Shown in pieces: positions 61,703 to 64,000 of a DNA stretch of 64,000 nt. How positions within the stretch are numbered: the first letter of the stretch is position 1; each line of letters opens with the position of its first letter. The DNA is taken from the NCBI RefSeq assembly GCF_020873895.1, contig NZ_JAHWGT010000013.1, positions 124,001 to 188,000 of the forward strand, in the 5' to 3' direction. The DNA comes from Streptomyces sp. DH12 (GTDB lineage: Bacteria > Actinomycetota > Actinomycetes > Streptomycetales > Streptomycetaceae). Below the pieces are notes generated by a model, which saw only the letters and a list, made by a program, of their open reading frames with translations, had not been told where the DNA came from and ran no database searches. Made by a program: the position numbers and the translations under genes.

Positions 61703-64000
61703 ATGCCGAACACGCCCGGGGCTGCGAACCCGCCCGCGCACGTGCCCACCATCGTCCTCGTCGGCCACGGCATGGTCGGCCAGCGCTTCCTGGAGGCGCT
61801 CGCCGAGCGCGGCGCGACCGAGCGGGCGCGCGTGGTCGTGCTCTGCGAGGAGCCCCGCCCCGCGTACGACCGGGTCCAGCTGACCTCGTACTTCGCGGGC
61901 CGCACCCCCGACGACCTGTCGATGGTGCCGCCGGGGTTCATGGCGGAGCACGGCATCGAGCTGCACACCGGCGACCCGGCCGTCTCCGTCGACCGGGAGG
62001 CCCGCACGGTCACCGCCCGGTCCGGGATGACGGTCGCGTACGACACGCTCGTGCTGGCCACCGGCTCCTACCCGTTCGTGCCGCCGGTCCCGAACAAGGA
62101 CGCCACCGGCTGCTTCGTCTACCGCACGATCGAGGACCTGCTCGCCATCGAGGAGTACGCGAGGACGGCCCGCTCCGGCGCGGTCGTCGGCGGCGGGCTG
62201 CTCGGTTTGGAGGCGGCCGGCGCGCTCAAGGGCCTCGGCCTGGACACCCGCGTCGTGGAGTTCGCGCCCCGGCTGATGCCGGTGCAGGTGGACGAGGGCG
62301 GCGGGGCGGCGCTGCTGCGCACCATCGAGGGCATGGGCCTGACCGTCCACACCGGCGTGGGCACGCAGGAGGTCGTCGTCGGCGGCGACGGCGCCGTCAC
62401 CGGGATGCGGCTGTCCGACGGCTCCGAGGTCGCCACCGACCTGGTGGTGTTCTCGGCGGGCGTCCGCCCCCGCGACCAGCTGGCCCGGGACTGCGGCCTG
62501 GCGGTCGGCGAGCGCGGCGGCATCGCCGTCGACGAGCGGTGCCGCACCTCCGACCCGGCGGTGTACGCGATCGGCGAGTGCGCCCTGGCGGCGGACGGCC
62601 GGGTGTACGGACTGGTCGCGCCCGGCTACGAGATGGCGCTGACGGCCGCCGACGCGATCGTGGCGCGGGAGTCGGCGTTCACCGGCGCGGACCTGTCGAC
62701 CAAGCTGAAGCTGCTGGGCGTGGACGTGGCCTCGTTCGGCGACGCGCACGGCACGGCGGACGGCTGCCTGGACGTCGTCTACTCCGACTCGCGCTCCGGT
62801 GTCTACAAGAAGCTGGTGGTCTCGCCCGACGGCGTGCTGCTGGGCGGCGTCCTCGTCGGCGACGCGGACGCGTACGGCATGCTGCGCCCGCTGACGGGCT
62901 CGGTGCCGCCGGTCTCCCCCGAGCAGCTGGTCCTGCCGGCGGGCGCGGGGGCGCCCGTCGCCCTGGGCCCGGAGTCGCTGCCGGACGACGCGGTGATCTG
63001 CTCCTGCCACAACGTCACCAAGGGCGCGATCTGCGAGCACACCACGCTGCCCGAGGTGAAGAAGTGCACCAAGGCCGGGACCGGCTGCGGCAGCTGTGTG
63101 AAGGTGCTCCAGCAGCTCCTGCCGAAGACGGGCGACGGCGGCCTGTGCGGCTGCTTCGCCAGGACGCGCCAGGAGTTGTACGAGATCGTGCAGGTCCTGC
63201 GGATCACGTCGTATGCCGAACTCCTCGACCGCTACGGGCGCGAGGAGGCCCGCGGCGGCGAGGGGTGCGAGGTCTGCAAGCCGACCGTCGCCTCGATCCT
63301 GGCGTCGCTGTCGCACGGGTACGTCCTCGACGGCGAGCAGGCGGCGCTCCAGGACACCAACGACCACTTCCTCGCCAACATGCAGCGCAACGGCTCGTAC
63401 TCGATCGTGCCGCGCATCCCGGGCGGCGAGATCACCCCGGAGAAGCTGATCGTCATCGGCGAGGTGGCGCGTGACTTCGGGCTCTACACGAAGATCACCG
63501 GCGGGCAGCGCATCGACCTGTTCGGGGCGCGCGTCGAGCAGCTGCCGGCGATCTGGGCGCGCCTGGTGGAGGCGGGCTTCGAGTCGGGGCACGCCTACGG
63601 CAAGGCCCTGCGGACGGTGAAGTCCTGCGTGGGGCAGACCTGGTGCCGGTACGGCGTGCAGGACTCGGTGCGGATGGCGATCGACCTGGAGCTGCGCTAC
63701 CGGGGCCTGCGGGCGCCGCACAAGCTGAAGTCGGCGGTCTCCGGCTGCCAGCGCGAGTGCGCGGAGGCGCAGTCGAAGGACTTCGGTGTGATCGCCACGG
63801 CGAACGGCTGGAACCTCTACGTCGGCGGCAACGGCGGCGCGTCCCCGCGCCACGCGGACCTGCTGGCCAAGGACCTGTCGGACGCGGAGCTGATCCGGCT
63901 GATCGACCGGTTCCTCATGTACTACGTCCGCACCGCCGAGCGGCTGGAGCGCACCGCGCCGTGGGTGGAGCGGGTGGGGCTGGACCGCGTGCGGGAGGTC
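61703..64000 (+). CDS. nirB: NAD(P)H nitrite reductase large subunit NirB, 3' end missing
   Basis: Open from the ATG at 61703 to the window end (766 codons; full NirB is ~850). N-terminal FAD/NAD(P) domains (VLVGHGMVGQRFLEAL, VVGGGLLGLEAAGAL), a BFD-like [2Fe-2S] domain (CSCHNVTKG...CTKAGTGCGSC) and the sirohaem/[4Fe-4S] region with SCVGQTWCRYG and SGCQRECAEAQSKDFG are all in order. It reduces nitrite to ammonium in the cytoplasm. It lies 1 bp after the flavoprotein gene. The product of nitrate reductase (48214) is its substrate, and the CbiX-like protein may help supply its sirohaem. Confidence 0.95.
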   Translation, partial: MPNTPGAANPPAHVPTIVLVGHGMVGQRFLEALAERGATERARVVVLCEEPRPAYDRVQLTSYFAGRTPDDLSMVPPGFMAEHGIELHTGDPAVSVDREARTVTARSGMTVAYDTLVLATGSYPFVPPVPNKDATGCFVYRTIEDLLAIEEYARTARSGAVVGGGLLGLEAAGALKGLGLDTRVVEFAPRLMPVQVDEGGGAALLRTIEGMGLTVHTGVGTQEVVVGGDGAVTGMRLSDGSEVATDLVVFSAGVRPRDQLARDCGLAVGERGGIAVDERCRTSDPAVYAIGECALAADGRVYGLVAPGYEMALTAADAIVARESAFTGADLSTKLKLLGVDVASFGDAHGTADGCLDVVYSDSRSGVYKKLVVSPDGVLLGGVLVGDADAYGMLRPLTGSVPPVSPEQLVLPAGAGAPVALGPESLPDDAVICSCHNVTKGAICEHTTLPEVKKCTKAGTGCGSCVKVLQQLLPKTGDGGLCGCFARTRQELYEIVQVLRITSYAELLDRYGREEARGGEGCEVCKPTVASILASLSHGYVLDGEQAALQDTNDHFLANMQRNGSYSIVPRIPGGEITPEKLIVIGEVARDFGLYTKITGGQRIDLFGARVEQLPAIWARLVEAGFESGHAYGKALRTVKSCVGQTWCRYGVQDSVRMAIDLELRYRGLRAPHKLKSAVSGCQRECAEAQSKDFGVIATANGWNLYVGGNGGASPRHADLLAKDLSDAELIRLIDRFLMYYVRTAERLERTAPWVERVGLDRVREV

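Overview
The window is high-GC actinobacterial chromosome, almost certainly Streptomyces. Third codon positions are nearly all G or C and GTG starts are frequent. There is an XRE/DUF397 regulator pair, a SARP-NB-ARC-TPR regulator, a class F sortase, a MatB very like the S. coelicolor enzyme, and an hrdA-dnaG-dgt neighbourhood. No phage, plasmid, CRISPR array or rRNA was seen. The only transposon-derived sequence is an IstB-like ATPase domain inside a fusion gene.

Region 1 (1-12.2 kb) is mostly housekeeping and stress genes: a C15 peptidase-like protein cut by the window edge, a C-N hydrolase, an EI24 membrane protein, an Ohr peroxidase, a quinone-type oxidoreductase divergent from a MarR regulator, a zinc-ribbon membrane protein, a SCO4226-type protein, an Mbl-like actin, MatB malonyl-CoA synthetase with an overlapping carboxyltransferase, and a divergent ohrR/ohr pair with operator palindromes. 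A YqhA-type membrane protein fused in frame to an IstB-type AAA+ ATPase follows (12.2-13.55 kb).

Region 2 (13.8-30.1 kb) is the most interesting part. It looks like an undescribed small-molecule biosynthetic cluster. A SARP/NB-ARC/TPR regulator leads into a tight, partly overlapping same-strand set: MFS exporter, two tandem PvcA/DIT1-like (isonitrile synthase family) paralogues, a class Ic aspartate-type aminotransferase, a haem-oxygenase-like diiron oxidase (SznF/BesC/CADD type), a MetZ-like PLP enzyme, a MetA-like homoserine O-acyltransferase with a TTA (bldA) codon, a GNAT acetyltransferase and a second MFS transporter. A second NB-ARC regulator follows. The gene set suggests an amino-acid-derived metabolite made through activated homoserine, gamma-replacement and diiron oxidation, perhaps with an isonitrile-type step. 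The product cannot be read from the sequence.

Region 3 (30.2-45.5 kb) holds a secreted I36-like protein, three minus-strand tRNAs (one CAU anticodon, two Asn), a YtxH-like protein, an FGGY kinase, a heterodimeric ABC exporter pair, the HrdA-type sigma factor, DnaG primase, a ferredoxin-reductase-type flavoprotein, dGTPase and a CbiX-like chelatase with a 21-bp in-frame tandem repeat.

Region 4 (45.6-64 kb) holds an aquaporin-family channel, arylamine N-acetyltransferase, CutA, a gamma-glutamylcyclotransferase-like protein, assimilatory nitrate reductase, a YdcF-type protein, the XRE/DUF397 pair with two small ORFs, a second ABC exporter pair paralogous to the first (one gene with a TTA codon), an FMN reductase, a secreted protein with a class F sortase, a TauE/SafE permease, a gene-free low-complexity stretch, and a flavoprotein plus NirB nitrite reductase that runs off the window. 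Nitrate reductase, NirB, the flavoprotein and the chelatase together suggest assimilatory nitrate/nitrite reduction with sirohaem supply.
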